From: Streptomyces platensis
Lineage (GTDB): Bacteria > Actinomycetota > Actinomycetes > Streptomycetales > Streptomycetaceae
Direction of reading: 5' to 3'
Length of the DNA: 64,000 nucleotides
NCBI RefSeq assembly: GCF_008704855.1
Contig: NZ_CP023691.1
Location: 248,001 to 312,000, forward strand
Of the stretch, positions 62,051 to 64,000 are shown one piece after another. The notes below the pieces were generated by a model. That model was not told where the DNA came from, ran no database searches, and saw only the letters and a program-made list of their open reading frames with translations. The position numbers and the translations under genes are program-made. Numbering within the stretch: the stretch's first letter is position 1; the number at the start of each line of letters is the position of its first letter.

Positions 62051-62112
62051 GAGCCCTTTCAGAAAGCCACCCGCCACGGCGTAGACAGAACCGGAGCAAG
62101 GAGGCACGCACC

Positions 62113-62469
62113 ATGGTGATGAAGGCTACCGAGGGTTCCGGTACCCACGCTGGGTGTCCGCTGGTCTGTTGCGCGCTCTATGAGCGCGGTGGCTCCCCCG
62201 ATGCCGCCAAGGCAGCCCGGCGGGCCCCGGTGGATGAGAGGCCGGCGCCGGACCCTCCCGAGTTTCGCTGTGGCGGCGCGAGCCAGTCGTCGCTACACCT
62301 CACCTCGCCGGTCATGGAGACGCATGAAACGAGCAGATACGAAGACGAGTCCTGCCTCGTCTGGGCGCCAGAGCCGCTGCCCGAATCAGAAGCCCGTGGA
62401 CCTGCTCGGCCAGCTGCCCCCCTCGCTCCCTACGGCCGCCCGAATGGAGCAGTCCTGGTGGGGCGATGA
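62113..62469 (+). CDS. Hypothetical protein of 118 residues
   Basis: GGAGG lies before ATG 62113, and the TGA overlaps the ATG of the next gene (ATGA, 62466-62469), both supporting expression. The first ~50 codons have good coding bias; the last third less so. Several Cys (GCPLVCCALYE) and Pro-rich sequence. Not recognised. Confidence 0.45.
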   Translation: MVMKATEGSGTHAGCPLVCCALYERGGSPDAAKAARRAPVDERPAPDPPEFRCGGASQSSLHLTSPVMETHETSRYEDESCLVWAPEPLPESEARGPARPAAPLAPYGRPNGAVLVGR

Positions 62470-63614
62470 ACAGCAGGCCCTGCTCCGACTCTGTGCCGGC
62501 GCGACATGCCGGCGCCCCGTCCCTGGGCGTGGAGGAAGAGTTCTTTCTCATTGATCCGGGCAGCCGGGCGGTGGCATCGCGAGCCAGCCGGGTGGTGGCG
62601 CGTGCCCGGGAAGCGGTAGGTGATCTCGTTTCGGGGGAATTCGATGAGTGTCAGGTTGAGGTGAAGACGCCCCCTTGCCGAGAGGGTGCCGACCTGTACG
62701 ACGAGCTGGTGACGGTGCGGGGGGCCGCCGCGTCGGCCGCGCAGGCCGAAGGGGTCGGCATCTGTGCTTCCGGTACACCGGTCATCGGACGCGAGGGCCC
62801 GGCAATCATTGGAGATCATCCGCGCTACCGGGCCGGCCTTGACCAGTTCGGGACCTTGCTCGACGGATTTGCCATCTGCGCCGCGCATGTCCACGTACAC
62901 ATGCCGGACCGGGAGGAGGCGGTGCTGGTCGGTAACCACCTGCGGCCGTGGCTGCCACTGTTCGTAGCGATGAGCGCCAACTCGCCTTTTCTCAACGCGC
63001 GTGACATGGGATATGCCAGCTGGCGCACCGTCATCAGGGGCCGGTTCCCAGCCCTGGGGGCCCCGCCGTATGTCGAGTCCCTGGACCACTATGAGCGGCT
63101 TGCCGCCGCCCTGCAGGAATCAGAGGCGATGCTTGATGCCGGCGTCCCCTTCTGGGACGTGCGACCCAATCCCCGGTACCCCACCGTGGAGGTCCGGGTC
63201 ATGGATGTCCAGGCGGAGGCGGCGGACACCGTCGGCCTGGCGGTGCTGATCCGGGCGCTTGTGTTGACCGCAGGTGCGCTGGTGCGGCGTGGCCACACGG
63301 GCCCCGAGACGTGCAGCGAACTGGTTCGGGCCGCCTACTGGCGAGCGGCGCGCGACGGGTGGGCCGGCAAGGGGGTCGACGCGCTGACGGGCCGGGTCCT
63401 GCCCTGCTCCGTGCAGGCCGCCCGGCTCGCCGAGTTTGTGCGTCCCGCGCTGGAGGAGCACGGGGACCTCGACCGAGCCATGGGCTTCCTGCGCCGACTC
63501 GCCGAGCGGGGCTGCGGCGCTCAGCGTCAGCGGGCCTCGTGGCGCCATCGTGCACATGTCGCGGATGTCGTGGACGACCTTGCGCAGTTGACGTCCGGCC
63601 GACGTAGGGCGTGA
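62466..63614 (+). CDS. Carboxylate-amine ligase, YbdK/GCS2 family
   Basis: 382 residues. LGVEEEFFLIDPGS carries the metal-binding Glu residues of the GCS2 fold; FDECQVEVKTPPC, AAHVHVHMPDREEAV and NSPFLNARDMGYASWRTVIRGRFP (outline) are family blocks. E. coli YbdK has weak glutamate-cysteine ligase activity; in actinobacteria, which use mycothiol, the natural substrates of such proteins are unclear. Coupled to the preceding small gene by an ATGA overlap. Confidence 0.87.
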   Translation: MNSRPCSDSVPARHAGAPSLGVEEEFFLIDPGSRAVASRASRVVARAREAVGDLVSGEFDECQVEVKTPPCREGADLYDELVTVRGAAASAAQAEGVGICASGTPVIGREGPAIIGDHPRYRAGLDQFGTLLDGFAICAAHVHVHMPDREEAVLVGNHLRPWLPLFVAMSANSPFLNARDMGYASWRTVIRGRFPALGAPPYVESLDHYERLAAALQESEAMLDAGVPFWDVRPNPRYPTVEVRVMDVQAEAADTVGLAVLIRALVLTAGALVRRGHTGPETCSELVRAAYWRAARDGWAGKGVDALTGRVLPCSVQAARLAEFVRPALEEHGDLDRAMGFLRRLAERGCGAQRQRASWRHRAHVADVVDDLAQLTSGRRRA

Positions 63615-63738
63615 ACACCGTCCCCCCGCCGTGGCGGGGCCCTCTATCGGCGCCCAGCCCGGTCTCCCCCACCACTCACGCCCGGACAAGGAAGGTCAGC
63701 CAGGGCATCCGTCGGGACACTGTCGGGACACCTCACTG

Positions 63739-64000
63739 TCAGGCCGGCGTGAGAGTAGTGACCAACACATCCCGGTGCCCGGGCCGGGGCGGATCCAGCG
63801 GGCGGATGGGCGACACGCTGTGCAACGTGTGGCGATCGTCCGACACGAGCAGACTCGCGGGTTCGTCCAGAGTGGCCGAGAATAGTTCGTGCCCGTCCGG
63901 AGCGAAGACGGCGCTCCGGCCCCCGGTCGCATGACGGCGGCCGACCAGCAAGGACGAAACCAGTGTCACTCCGTCGCGGTGCCGGCCCTCCGGAGTCGGC
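63739..64000 (-). CDS. 2OG-Fe(II) oxygenase family protein (PF10014-like), N-terminus outside window
   Basis: The last 86 residues are present: GRHRDGVTLVSSLLVGRRHATGG with the His-x-Asp metal ligands, FAPDGHELFSATLDEPASLLVSDDRHTLHSVSPI with the distal His, and GHRDVLVTTL with the 2-oxoglutarate-binding Arg. This is the family of L-isoleucine/leucine dioxygenase-type enzymes. The start lies beyond position 64000, so substrate and full length cannot be judged. Confidence 0.8.
   Translation of the reverse strand, partial: PTPEGRHRDGVTLVSSLLVGRRHATGGRSAVFAPDGHELFSATLDEPASLLVSDDRHTLHSVSPIRPLDPPRPGHRDVLVTTLTPA

Overview
The window looks like accessory chromosome from a Streptomyces or close relative. 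It has very high GC, strong G/C bias at third codon positions, frequent GTG starts, GGAGG-type ribosome binding sites, ATGA/GTGA gene overlaps, and many actinobacterial families (ECF41 sigma factor, DUF6461, DUF6343, DUF5133, DUF317, zinc anti-sigma proteins). No tRNA, rRNA or CRISPR array was seen.

Layout. 1-5.3 kb: edge of an IS5-family element, a macrolide-type glycosyltransferase, a TetR/quinone-oxidoreductase divergon with two visible operators, and a dead transposase. 6-10.2 kb: a five-gene operon (ECF sigma factor, zinc anti-sigma membrane protein, ABC ATPase, two membrane proteins). 10.3-13.5 kb: broken genes, an ECF41 sigma factor and its likely target flavodoxin gene behind a matching promoter, and an IS remnant. 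13.5-17.5 kb: tandem perfect hairpins, a stand-alone EF-G domain IV protein, a DUF6461 protein, and an Mrr-nuclease/STAND ATPase that resembles a defence effector. 17.7-23 kb: AraC regulator, alcohol dehydrogenase, GTP cyclohydrolase I coupled to a RibD-type reductase, VOC protein.

23-50 kb is a stress and energy-metabolism island: three universal stress proteins, two SpoIIE-type phosphatases, a STAS protein, GH15 glycosidase, ferredoxin-reductase-like flavoprotein, transaldolase, an Fe-S-type regulator with a glutamate-synthase-like enzyme, cysteine-dioxygenase-like cupin, aconitase, then GAPDH, a CBS protein and pyruvate dehydrogenase E1 alpha, E1 beta and E2 (no E3). This resembles the stress/dormancy islands of other Streptomyces; that reading is inference.

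51-64 kb mixes mobile debris and unusual proteins: an internally deleted IS5-like element with intact ends, a secreted lectin plus aerolysin-like protein, an IS630-type cassette carrying an acetyltransferase instead of a transposase, a membrane-anchored NB-ARC/WD40 STAND protein, a gutted zinc alcohol dehydrogenase, an SDR, a YbdK-type ligase and a 2OG-Fe oxygenase cut by the window end.

Two themes recur. Every transposase visible in full is disabled, often by internal deletion. Several otherwise good genes are frameshifted exactly at runs of six or seven C, which may be sequencing error.
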